Counted from the first letter of the stretch, positions 1 to 5,198 are shown. The stretch is 12,748 bases of DNA from a bacterium (Candidatus Gribaldobacteria) CG07_land_8_20_14_0_80_33_18 (GCA_002779425.1 PEWP01000048.1:1-12748); one strand, 5' to 3'. Numbers and translations are program-made. Notes: generated by a model from the letters alone, not told the origin.

Positions 1-54
1 TTAAAAGTTCTGCCAAAAATAATTCAAAGATTAAGAGAAATTTCTGGCGCCTAA
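1..54 (+). CDS. Cysteine desulfurase (NifS/IscS type), C-terminal end only
   Basis: Frame 1 is open from the window edge to a TAA at 52-54 and gives 17 residues, LKVLPKIIQRLREISGA. Many NifS/IscS-type cysteine desulfurases end in a similar 'vLP.iv.rLR..S' helix. The stop lies 6 bases before the start of the Fe-S scaffold gene, and desulfurase followed by a NifU/IscU-like scaffold is a standard gene order. The enzyme takes sulfur from cysteine as a persulfide and passes it to the scaffold and to MnmA, both encoded next. The visible piece is too short to choose a subfamily, and the identification depends partly on the neighbours. Confidence 0.65.
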   Translation, partial: LKVLPKIIQRLREISGA

Positions 55-60
55 ATTAAA

Positions 61-1659
61 ATGAAACAATATTATTCAAAAGAAGTAATAAAACACTTTA
101 AAAATCCCAAAAACATAGGAAAAATTAAAAAACCTTCCGGACGGGGCCAAGCCGGGAACATTTTATGTGGAGACATTATGACAATTTATTTGAAAGTTGG
201 TGAGAATAAAAAAAAGGAAAAAATCATTAAAGACGTGAAGTTTGAAACTTTGGGCTGCTTACCGCCCGAAGAAGAAATATTAATAAACGAGGGAGATTGG
301 AAGGAAATCTCTTCGATTGAAAAGGGAATGTATGTATTAAATGGAAGTGGGGAAAAAACTCAAGTTGCAGAAACTTTTATAAGGAGATATAGAGGAGCCA
401 TTTTAACTATAATTCCATTTGTTTCTCCATTTAATAAATTCACGGTTACTCCCGAACATCCCATCCTTTCCATAAAAAGGCGGTGGTTAAAATCAGCAAG
501 AAATAGTAGTAAAATATGCGAATGGTTGAGAGTAAAAGAAGAAGAGCTTCTGAGTAAAAGACCAAAATATATTGAAGCTCAATATCTTAATAAAAGCGAT
601 TATCTTGTTTCCGTGCCTAATAAAAAAGTAAAAGATTCTCCAGTGTTTACAAAAGAAATGATGGGACTTCTGGGCTATTATTTATCTGAAGGATACGGAA
701 TGTCAAATGGCGTACTTGCCTTTGCTTTCGACAAAAATTCTAAAAACAAACAAGAAAAAAGAAATATTTCTGAACTTAAATCACTGCTTTTTAAAATTAC
801 TAATAAAAAACCAAAAGAGAGAATTAGGAGAACGGTAAAAGAAATTTATATTTGTTCAAGAAAATGGGTAAATTTTTTTGTTTCGATAGCAGGAAAATTA
901 GCCCCGAAAAAAAAATTATTTGATGAAATTCTTCTTTTACCGTTTGAAAAACAATGGGAAATGATAAAGACCTATATAAAAGGTGACGGAAGCCAATCTA
1001 AAAGACGGCCCACCGATTTTCCCATATATAGAATTAGTACAACCTCCAAGCAATTAGCAATTCAAACTCAAGAAATTTTATTGAGAGGAAATATTTTTGC
1101 CTCGATAAAAAAATACACAAATCTTAAAAGTAGAAATTATATTGAGGGAAGAAAAGTTAATGTGAAACCTTTCTATGAGATCTCATTTAAGATTAAAAGA
1201 AACCACAAATTTATTCACTTCAATGGAAAATATTTTTTAGTTCCGATTAGAAAAATAGAAAAGAGAAATTACCAAGGATATGTTTGTAATCTTCAAGTAA
1301 AAGGGAAACCCAATTCATACCTAGTAAAAGGATTTGCAGTTCATAATTGCGTTGTTGCCATCGCCAACACAAGCTTACTCACCACAATAGTAAAGGGAAA
1401 GAAATTGGAAGATGTCTTAAAGATTAAAAAAGATGATTTGATAAAAAGATTGGGTCAGTCCTTGCCTCCATCTAAAATTCATTGTTCAGTTTTGGCCATT
1501 GATGCTTTGAAAGAGGCAATTTATAATTATTATTTGAAAAATAAATTAGAAATTTCAGAGGAATTAGAAAAGGAACACCAAAGAATTACAAAAACAAAGG
1601 AGGAGTTGGAAAAAAAATATAAGGGATTTCAAGCTTCTGAAAAAGAGATTTTAAAATAA
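61..1659 (+). CDS. iscU: IscU/NifU-like Fe-S cluster scaffold interrupted by an intein
   Basis: The precursor has 532 residues. Residues 1-65 and 430-532 form a NifU-N/IscU-type scaffold, on which [2Fe-2S] clusters are built from sulfur supplied by the cysteine desulfurase. The three cluster-ligand cysteines are visible: C36 in the CGD motif (with D38), C430 in G-CVVAIANTSL, and C475 in the HCS motif (H474). Joining the two parts gives a 168-residue protein reading FETLG-CVVAIANTSL across the junction, which matches the family's 'GCxxaiAssS' motif. That is near the normal 130-150 residues plus a charged C-terminal tail after about residue 510. Residues 66-429 are an intein, listed separately. 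The start lies 6 bases after the desulfurase stop with no Shine-Dalgarno site. Without splicing the second ligand would be separated from its fold, so activity should depend on splicing. The scaffold and intein calls are firm; the exact subfamily (SufU or IscU) is less certain. Confidence 0.92.
   Translation: MKQYYSKEVIKHFKNPKNIGKIKKPSGRGQAGNILCGDIMTIYLKVGENKKKEKIIKDVKFETLGCLPPEEEILINEGDWKEISSIEKGMYVLNGSGEKTQVAETFIRRYRGAILTIIPFVSPFNKFTVTPEHPILSIKRRWLKSARNSSKICEWLRVKEEELLSKRPKYIEAQYLNKSDYLVSVPNKKVKDSPVFTKEMMGLLGYYLSEGYGMSNGVLAFAFDKNSKNKQEKRNISELKSLLFKITNKKPKERIRRTVKEIYICSRKWVNFFVSIAGKLAPKKKLFDEILLLPFEKQWEMIKTYIKGDGSQSKRRPTDFPIYRISTTSKQLAIQTQEILLRGNIFASIKKYTNLKSRNYIEGRKVNVKPFYEISFKIKRNHKFIHFNGKYFLVPIRKIEKRNYQGYVCNLQVKGKPNSYLVKGFAVHNCVVAIANTSLLTTIVKGKKLEDVLKIKKDDLIKRLGQSLPPSKIHCSVLAIDALKEAIYNYYLKNKLEISEELEKEHQRITKTKEELEKKYKGFQASEKEILK
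256..1347 (+). mobile_element. Intein with LAGLIDADG homing endonuclease, inserted in iscU
   Basis: This in-frame insert covers residues 66-429 (364 residues). It starts with the splicing nucleophile C66 (CLPPEEEIL, block A). Block B is TPEHPIL at 130-136, with T130 and H133. The C-terminal splicing block contains GYVCNLQVKG and ends in GFAVHN, with penultimate H428 and terminal N429. The +1 residue is C430 of the host. Two LAGLIDADG-type motifs, LLGYYLSEGYG (about 203-212, acidic E210) and TYIKGDGSQ (304-312, acidic D309), flank a roughly 100-residue stretch. This is the usual order for a dodecapeptide homing endonuclease within a Hint splicing domain. All splice-critical residues are present and both endonuclease motifs keep an acidic residue, so splicing and possibly mobility look intact. 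Base composition resembles the flanking gene by eye. Activity itself cannot be seen from sequence. Confidence 0.93.
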
Positions 1660-1702
1660 ACCCCGTTAGAAATTTTTGGAACAATTTATTTTTCGCAATG
1701 AT

Positions 1703-1708
1703 TATAAT
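1703..1708 (+). promoter_or_regulatory. Possible -10 box upstream of mnmA
   Basis: A perfect TATAAT lies 63 bases before the preferred mnmA start. No good -35 sits at 16-18 bases; TTGGAA at 1676-1681 is 21 bases away. It may act as an extra start point, with further read-through from iscU. Confidence 0.3.
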
Positions 1709-1762
1709 AGTAGTTCAACCTTAAAATTATGTCCATTAGATACCCAGATAAAATTTCTAAAC

Positions 1763-1766
1763 GAGG
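1763..1766 (+). promoter_or_regulatory. Ribosome binding site deciding the mnmA start
   Basis: GAGG, with a 4-base spacer to the ATG at 1771, is the only Shine-Dalgarno-like site I see close before a start codon here. It favours 1771 over the in-frame ATG at 1729, which has only AT-rich sequence before it. Confidence 0.5.
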
Positions 1767-1770
1767 TAAA

Positions 1771-2943
1771 ATGGCAAAAGTTGTAGTAGCCATGTCTGGT
1801 GGCGTAGATTCGAGCGTGGCGGCAGCCCTTTTAAAAAGGGCTGATTTTGATGTTATTGGAGTCTTTATGAAGTTTTGGTCAGCCCCCCACCACTTTTCTC
1901 AAAAAAGTGGTGGGGGGTGGAATAGGTGTTGTTCATTAGAAGCAGAGACAAGAGCGAGAAAAGTTGCCAAAATTTTAAAAATTCCATTTTATGTATTTAA
2001 TTTTGAAAAAGAATTTAAAAAAAGAATTGTTGATTATTTTTTAGAAAGTTATAAAAAAGGAATTACTCCAAATCCCTGTGTTTTGTGCAATAAAGAAATA
2101 AAATTTGGACTATTACTGGAAAAAGCCTTAGCGCTTGACGCCGACTTTATAGCCACAGGTCACTACGCGCTAAAGCGCGAAATCAAATATCCCTGCCTGC
2201 GCAGGCGGGAAAAATCAAAAATCAAAAATTATAAACTATTAAAGGCAAAGGATAAAAATAAAGACCAATCTTATTTTTTGTGGATGCTGAACCAGAAACA
2301 ATTGGAAAAAATTTTATTTCCAATCGGAGATTATACACGAAAAGAGGTTGAAAATTTGGCAAAAAAATTTAAATTACCAGTTTTAAAAGCGAAAAAATCA
2401 GTAGAGATTTGTTTTATTAAAAATAGTATTAATGATTTTCTAAAGAGATATCTTAAACAAAAGCCAGGCCCCGTAGTAGAACCCCAAAGGAGAACAAGTT
2501 CCCTACGGGGCAGGCAAGTTCACGACGGGGTAAAAAAGATTATCGGGCAGCATCAGGGGTTATGGTTTTATACCATCGGTCAAAGAAAAGGAATAAGGCT
2601 TCCCAGCGGCCCCTATTATGTTTTAGATAAAGATTTGAAAAGAAATCTTTTGATTGTGACAAAAAATGAAAAAGATTTATTAAAAAAAGAATTAATTTGC
2701 AAAAATGTTAATTGGGTTTCCGGAAAAGTCCCCGAATTTCCTCTAAAAATAAAAGCCAAAATTCGTTATCAATCAGAATTAGCACCAGCAATAATGACTT
2801 ATAAACTTAAAAACTTATCAACTTATAAACTGACTTTTACAAAACCTCAGCGAGCCATTACTCCCGGCCAATCAGTAGTTTTTTACCTGCCTGCGCAGGC
2901 AGGTAAAGGTCAAGAAGTTTTGGGCGGAGGAATAATAAATTGA
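1771..2943 (+). CDS. mnmA: tRNA-specific 2-thiouridylase MnmA
   Basis: The protein has 390 residues from the ATG at 1771; an in-frame ATG at 1729 would add 14 residues unlike the family. MnmA uses ATP and persulfide sulfur to thiolate U34 of tRNA-Lys(UUU), -Glu and -Gln in the cytoplasm. The N-terminal PP-loop SGGVDSS is at residues 9-15. The catalytic cysteines are C106 in NPCVLCNKEIKFG and C214 in VEICFI. Further family motifs are ATGHYA, KDQSYFL, GQHQGLWFYTIGQRKGI and the C-terminal PQRAITPGQSVVFY and EVLGGGII. The enzyme core therefore looks intact. Odd features are four short low-similarity inserts (about residues 37-49, 140-147, 237-256 and 373-379), each encoded by a palindromic DNA element listed separately. 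The gene follows the desulfurase and the Fe-S scaffold, the expected sulfur donors, and ends 1 base before a strong terminator. Confidence 0.95.
   Translation: MAKVVVAMSGGVDSSVAAALLKRADFDVIGVFMKFWSAPHHFSQKSGGGWNRCCSLEAETRARKVAKILKIPFYVFNFEKEFKKRIVDYFLESYKKGITPNPCVLCNKEIKFGLLLEKALALDADFIATGHYALKREIKYPCLRRREKSKIKNYKLLKAKDKNKDQSYFLWMLNQKQLEKILFPIGDYTRKEVENLAKKFKLPVLKAKKSVEICFIKNSINDFLKRYLKQKPGPVVEPQRRTSSLRGRQVHDGVKKIIGQHQGLWFYTIGQRKGIRLPSGPYYVLDKDLKRNLLIVTKNEKDLLKKELICKNVNWVSGKVPEFPLKIKAKIRYQSELAPAIMTYKLKNLSTYKLTFTKPQRAITPGQSVVFYLPAQAGKGQEVLGGGIIN
1883..1917 (+). repeat. 15-bp inverted repeat inside mnmA
   Basis: The arms CCCCCCACCACTTTT (1883-1897) and AAAAGTGGTGGGGGG (1903-1917) are perfectly complementary around a 5-base loop. 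The element is read in frame as about 12 residues (APHHFSQKSGGG) between the MKFW strand and the conserved RCCS motif. MnmA proteins normally have only a few variable residues there. It looks like an inserted repeat element that the protein tolerates. Confidence 0.8.
2192..2209 (+). repeat. GC palindrome inside mnmA, copy 1 of the CCTGCCTGCGCAGGC family
   Basis: An 18-base palindrome with one T:G mismatch and a perfect 12-base core, GCCTGCGCAGGC. It is read as CLRRR in an insert between GHYA and LLKAKDKNKDQS. The 15-mer CCTGCCTGCGCAGGC (2192-2206) recurs exactly at 2886-2900 in the same gene but in another reading phase. Confidence 0.8.
2468..2530 (+). repeat. CCCCGTAG-type inverted repeat element inside mnmA
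   Basis: The arms GCCCCGTAG (2468-2476) and CTACGGGGC (2503-2511) are complementary. An inner pair, GAAC (2479-2482) with GTTC (2498-2501), extends the potential stem. A trailing ACGACGGGG (2522-2530) looks like a further degenerate arm. The element encodes roughly EPQRRTSSLRGRQVHDGVKK between KPGPVV and IIGQHQGLW, where MnmA proteins normally have a short loop of about five residues. Part of the trailing sequence may belong to the host gene. Confidence 0.65.
2882..2907 (+). repeat. 26-bp perfect palindrome inside mnmA, copy 2 of the CCTGCCTGCGCAGGC family
   Basis: The two 13-base halves, TTTACCTGCCTGC and GCAGGCAGGTAAA, meet between 2894 and 2895 with no mismatch. The palindrome is read as LPAQAGK between the conserved VVFY and EVLGGGII near the C-terminus of MnmA, where the family usually has two or three residues. 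Confidence 0.85.
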
Positions 2944-2944
2944 A

Positions 2945-2978
2945 ATTCAAAAAGCCGCCCGATGGCGGCTTTTTGAAT
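2945..2978. terminator. Strong bidirectional intrinsic terminator
   Basis: Perfect 15-base arms (2945-2959 and 2964-2978) surround the loop CGAT, with a GCCGCC/GGCGGC core flanked by A5 and T5 tracts. It starts 1 base after the mnmA stop and ends 2 bases before the end of the - strand zinc-ribbon gene, so it can serve both converging genes. Confidence 0.92.
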
Positions 2979-2980
2979 GG

Positions 2981-3163
2981 TTATCGAGAAAATCTTTCTC
3001 TTCTTTTCTTCTGCCAGCATTCCCTACAATAGATAGGGCGATCTGGTGCTGGTTGAAATGGTAGTTCAGTTATTGGTGTTCCACATTCAGAACATTTCCA
3101 ATCTCCTTTGACCATTTCTCTTGGAGCAAAATCTCTTTTAGAACCAAATTGCTTGAAGGCCAT
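2981..3163 (-). CDS. Small CxxC...CxxC zinc-ribbon protein
   Basis: This 60-residue, basic protein has two metal-binding pairs, C24-x2-C27 and C46-x2-C49, separated by 18 residues that include ITELPFQPAPDRPIYC. It resembles the 'CxxC-x17-CxxC' small zinc-ribbon family that is frequent in CPR bacteria, with one extra residue in the spacer. The 'C.eCG..i.elPF.P.p.RP.YC..C' pattern is typical and the C-terminus is rich in lysine and arginine. No molecular function is established for such proteins that I can name; nucleic-acid binding is plausible from the charge but is inference. The gene stands alone, converging on mnmA and sharing its terminator. Its start has no Shine-Dalgarno site, and a good promoter lies about 220 bases upstream. 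Confidence 0.82.
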   Translation of the reverse strand: MAFKQFGSKRDFAPREMVKGDWKCSECGTPITELPFQPAPDRPIYCRECWQKKRRERFSR

Positions 3164-3180
3164 AATTGAAATTAAATGAG

Positions 3181-3236
3181 TTAAAATAAACGCTGCGCTA
3201 TATTTTAAAATAAACGCTGCGCTATATTTTAAAATT
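3181..3236. repeat. 24-bp tandem repeat, two full copies plus a partial third
   Basis: 3181-3204 and 3205-3228 are identical, with the core AAACGCTGCGCTATATT. A third copy stops after TTAAAAT (3229-3235). The period is exactly 24 and there are no spacers, so this is not a CRISPR array. Confidence 0.9.
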
Positions 3237-3384
3237 AAAAGCGACCTTTATGACTTTCATCGCTTACTTATTTAGGCCTTCGTTAATTTACTCGCCTTTT
3301 GGCGAAGAAATCTTCAGCAAAGCTGAATATTTTACAAAATTAAATGAAGACTTAATTTAAGATATCCGACTTTTGTCTAATTCT

Positions 3385-3412
3385 ATTATAACTTTTCTTT
3401 TAAAGAAGTCAA
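3385..3412 (-). promoter_or_regulatory. Leftward promoter for the zinc-ribbon gene
   Basis: Read on the - strand, TTGACT (3407-3412) and TATAAT (3385-3390) are separated by 16 bases, close to the sigma-70 consensus. The transcript would start near 3378 and run through the repeat-rich leader into the zinc-ribbon gene. Confidence 0.6.
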
Positions 3413-3434
3413 CCCCGTAGAAGAATTTTGAATT

Positions 3435-3455
3435 AAAAATTTCTTTGAAATTTTT
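3435..3455 (-). terminator. Weak terminator-like hairpin after tRNA-Pro
   Basis: A 9-base stem, AAAAATTTC/GAAATTTTT, with a 3-base loop lies 12 bases beyond the tRNA-Pro 3' end. It has only one G:C pair, but on the - strand its right arm ends in five T. It could end the cca-tRNA-Pro transcript. Confidence 0.35.
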
Positions 3456-3466
3456 TTCTATAATTG

Positions 3467-3539
3467 TCAGGGTGGAGGGATTTGCACCCTCGATTTCCGA
3501 TTCCCGAAACCGGCGTCTTAGCTGCTAGACCACACCCTG
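3467..3539 (-). tRNA. tRNA-Pro, anticodon CGG
   Basis: The 73-nt cloverleaf has acceptor CAGGGTG/CACCCTG, D stem GTCT/AGAC, anticodon stem CCGGT/ATCGG (one G:U) with loop TTCGGGA, a 5-nt variable loop and T stem GAGGG/CCCTC. The anticodon is CGG, followed by G37 as in proline tRNAs, and the discriminator is A. The CCA end is not encoded (the next bases are CAA). The D loop is AGCAGCTA and the T loop TGCAAAT, so the usual GG in the D loop and U55 are both changed (see findings). The gene begins 11 bases after the end of cca on the same strand and is probably cotranscribed with it. Confidence 0.88.
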
Positions 3540-3550
3540 TTTTAATTTTC

Positions 3551-5026
3551 TTAGGTTATCCAATATTTTTTCTTGGTCATCTCGTCTCTTTTTGTTTCTA
3601 TTTTTTCAATTTCTTCTTTAGCCTTTTGAACTAATTCTTTTAATTTTTCATCCGATAATTTATCTAATTTTTTAATTTCTTTTTCTAAGATTTCCCTTTT
3701 ATTTTTAGAAGGTTCAGATAAAACAGAAGATAAAAGATAAATTAAGACCTGTCCCACCTTAGGAGAGGGTGAAATATTTAAAATTTTTATAACATCATTT
3801 CCATTAATTTTTAACATCTTTACCGAAATTGGATCTTGTGACACTTTTTCAGCAACATATTTTAAATGTCTGAGTTTATAAGGTTCAGCTTTTGGCACTC
3901 CTGAACCAATTCTATCCGCCATTCTTACCTCCAAAAGTTTTTCAAAATCTTCTTGGCTAACCTTGCGAAGCAATCGTCTCACCGAAGAATCGCCTACTTC
4001 CCCAACATTATAATAAAAGAGATGATATCTCACGAGCTTTGTGATTTTTTCTACATCTTTTTTTGGGAATTTCAATCGATTTAAAATTTTTTCTGTCATT
4101 TTAGCGCTTACAATTTCATGATTATAAAAAGTTGAATCAGGCCCTTCTCCTTGTTTTGTTCTTGGTTTGCCAATGTCGTGAAAAAGAGAAGCTAATCTAA
4201 CCTCGATGGGAAAATTATTTTGACAGGCATAATTTAAACTTAAAAGTAAATGTTGATAAACCTGATAAATATGGTGTTTGTTTTGCCAAATAGAAAATCC
4301 TTCTTCTAATTCCGGAATAATATGTTTAAAAAGTCCAAATCTTCTTAAAATTTCTATTCCTTTAGCGCCGTTTAGAGAATTGATAATTTTTAGGAATTCA
4401 TCGCGAATTCTTTCTTTGGAAATAAAGTTCAAAAGTTTAACATTTTTTTTAATTGCCTGGCTAGTTTTTTCTTCAATCTGCCAAATTTTTTTAGTAAGAG
4501 TAACAGCGAATCTAATTGCTCTCATCAACCTTAAGGCATCTTCAGAAAATCTTTTTTCCGGCTCTCCCACCGCTCTAATAATTTTATTTTTTAAATCTTT
4601 TTGTCCTTCAAAAGGGTCAATAATTTTAAATTTTTTATCATAAATATCTATTGCTATTGCATTTATCGTAAAATCTCTTCTGGCTAAATCCTCTTCTATT
4701 GTCTTCGCCCATCTAATTTTATCAGGGTGTCTTTTATCACTATATTTTTCATCAATCCGAAAGGGGGTAATTTCTATTTTTTTTAATTTTTCATTTTCCG
4801 AGCAGGTTAAAACAACAACCGTTCCAAATTTATTATCGGAAAAGCTATGTAAAAAAATTTTACCAATTTCTTCTGGTTTAGCATTGGTAGCAACATCCCA
4901 ATCCTGGGGTTCAATCTCTCTTAAAATGTCTCGGACGCAACCTCCAACAATATAGGCCTCAAAACTTGCTTTTTTAAATTGTTCAACAACAAATTGTATT
5001 TCTTTGGGAATTTCTATGGCTTTCAT
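3551..5026 (-). CDS. cca: CCA-adding tRNA nucleotidyltransferase with HD domain
   Basis: This 491-residue class II nucleotidyltransferase adds or repairs the 3' CCA of tRNAs using CTP and ATP. The N-terminal poly(A)-polymerase-type head has GGCVRD (28-33), the metal-binding DWD (D42, D44) and RRDFTINAIA (116-125). The template-arginine motif EDALRLMRAIRF is at 162-173, followed by the RNA-binding helices. A C-terminal HD phosphohydrolase domain follows, with H259, H283-D284 (LFHDIGKP), H303 and D371. The last 50 residues are a Lys/Glu-rich helical tail. Poly(A) polymerase I is the main alternative in this superfamily, but the motif set and HD domain fit the CCA enzyme. None of the three tRNA genes in the window encodes CCA, and one follows this gene directly. 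The ATG has no Shine-Dalgarno site and no better alternative upstream. Confidence 0.93.
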   Translation of the reverse strand: MKAIEIPKEIQFVVEQFKKASFEAYIVGGCVRDILREIEPQDWDVATNAKPEEIGKIFLHSFSDNKFGTVVVLTCSENEKLKKIEITPFRIDEKYSDKRHPDKIRWAKTIEEDLARRDFTINAIAIDIYDKKFKIIDPFEGQKDLKNKIIRAVGEPEKRFSEDALRLMRAIRFAVTLTKKIWQIEEKTSQAIKKNVKLLNFISKERIRDEFLKIINSLNGAKGIEILRRFGLFKHIIPELEEGFSIWQNKHHIYQVYQHLLLSLNYACQNNFPIEVRLASLFHDIGKPRTKQGEGPDSTFYNHEIVSAKMTEKILNRLKFPKKDVEKITKLVRYHLFYYNVGEVGDSSVRRLLRKVSQEDFEKLLEVRMADRIGSGVPKAEPYKLRHLKYVAEKVSQDPISVKMLKINGNDVIKILNISPSPKVGQVLIYLLSSVLSEPSKNKREILEKEIKKLDKLSDEKLKELVQKAKEEIEKIETKRDEMTKKKYWIT

Positions 5027-5048
5027 AATAATTCATGATATAAATCTG

Positions 5049-5133
5049 AAATCCAAAGCTCAAAGCTCAAAATAGTGTTTTGGATTTTTGATTTTGAGCT
5101 TGATTTAAAATTTGGATTTTGACATTTGGATTT
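5049..5133. repeat. Composite inverted repeat in the cca leader
   Basis: AAGCTCAAAAT (5063-5073) is complementary to ATTTTGAGCTT (5091-5101). AAATCCAAA (5049-5057) faces three copies of TTTGGATTT (5079, 5111 and 5125). The block looks like a dispersed intergenic repeat and would form nested stems in the cca leader RNA. Confidence 0.7.
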
Positions 5134-5140
5134 CCTTATT

Positions 5141-5169
5141 ATTATGGCTTAAAATTTGTTTTTTTTCAA
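5141..5169 (-). promoter_or_regulatory. Leftward promoter for cca
   Basis: On the - strand, TTGAAA (5164-5169) and CATAAT (5141-5146) are 17 bases apart. The transcript would start near 5134, giving a leader of about 108 nt that contains the inverted repeat. Confidence 0.5.
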
Positions 5170-5184
5170 TTAGTTTGATAGAAT
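5156..5184 (+). promoter_or_regulatory. Rightward promoter for tRNA-Arg
   Basis: TTGTTT (5156-5161) and TAGAAT (5179-5184) are 17 bases apart, overlapping the divergent cca promoter. A second TAGAAT at 5193-5198 with TTAGTT at 5170-5175, also 17 apart, gives an alternative start closer to the tRNA. Confidence 0.5.
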
Positions 5185-5198
5185 TAGTTTAATAGAAT
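5171..5198. repeat. 14-bp tandem duplication over the -10 region
   Basis: TAGTTTGATAGAAT (5171-5184) is followed directly by TAGTTTAATAGAAT (5185-5198), with one difference. Each copy carries a TAGAAT box. Confidence 0.85.

Larger units (their letters stand above)
3164..3466. other. Gene-free, repeat-rich stretch upstream of the zinc-ribbon gene
   Basis: I see no credible gene in these roughly 300 bases. They hold a 24-base tandem repeat (3181-3236), small hairpins (AAGCGA/TCGCTT at 3239-3265, TCGCC-TTTT-GGCGA at 3292-3305, TTCAGC-AAA-GCTGAA at 3313-3327), a leftward promoter (3385-3412) and an AT hairpin (3435-3455). If that promoter is used, most of the stretch is a leader of about 215 nt on the zinc-ribbon mRNA. 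Confidence 0.7.

Noticed and set aside
256..1347. Reading the iscU insert as two genes, a frameshift or a chimeric assembly
   Set aside because: The frame is open throughout, both ends have exact intein splice residues, and the two flanks join into a correct IscU motif.
1729..1770. Upstream in-frame ATG giving MnmA 14 extra residues
   Set aside because: The extra residues do not match the family, whose N-terminus begins close to the PP-loop. The ATG at 1771 has a GAGG site at good distance.
2797..2831. Direct repeat ACTTATAAACT at 2797 and 2821 in mnmA as a fifth inserted element
   Set aside because: It encodes TYKL twice at a place where MnmA proteins vary naturally, has no palindromic structure and adds at most a few residues.
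3181..3236. CRISPR-like array
   Set aside because: Only two and a part copies of a 24-bp unit occur, directly abutting without spacers, and no cas genes are present.
3211..3256. A 12-codon reading frame (MKVIKVAFNFKI) on the - strand in the zinc-ribbon leader
   Set aside because: It is very short, has no ribosome site and ends in the tandem repeat; no leader-peptide logic such as repeated regulatory codons is visible.
4278..4643. A + strand 121-codon open frame opposite cca
   Set aside because: The - strand reading carries all CCA-adding enzyme motifs; the + strand product is low-complexity and resembles nothing known.
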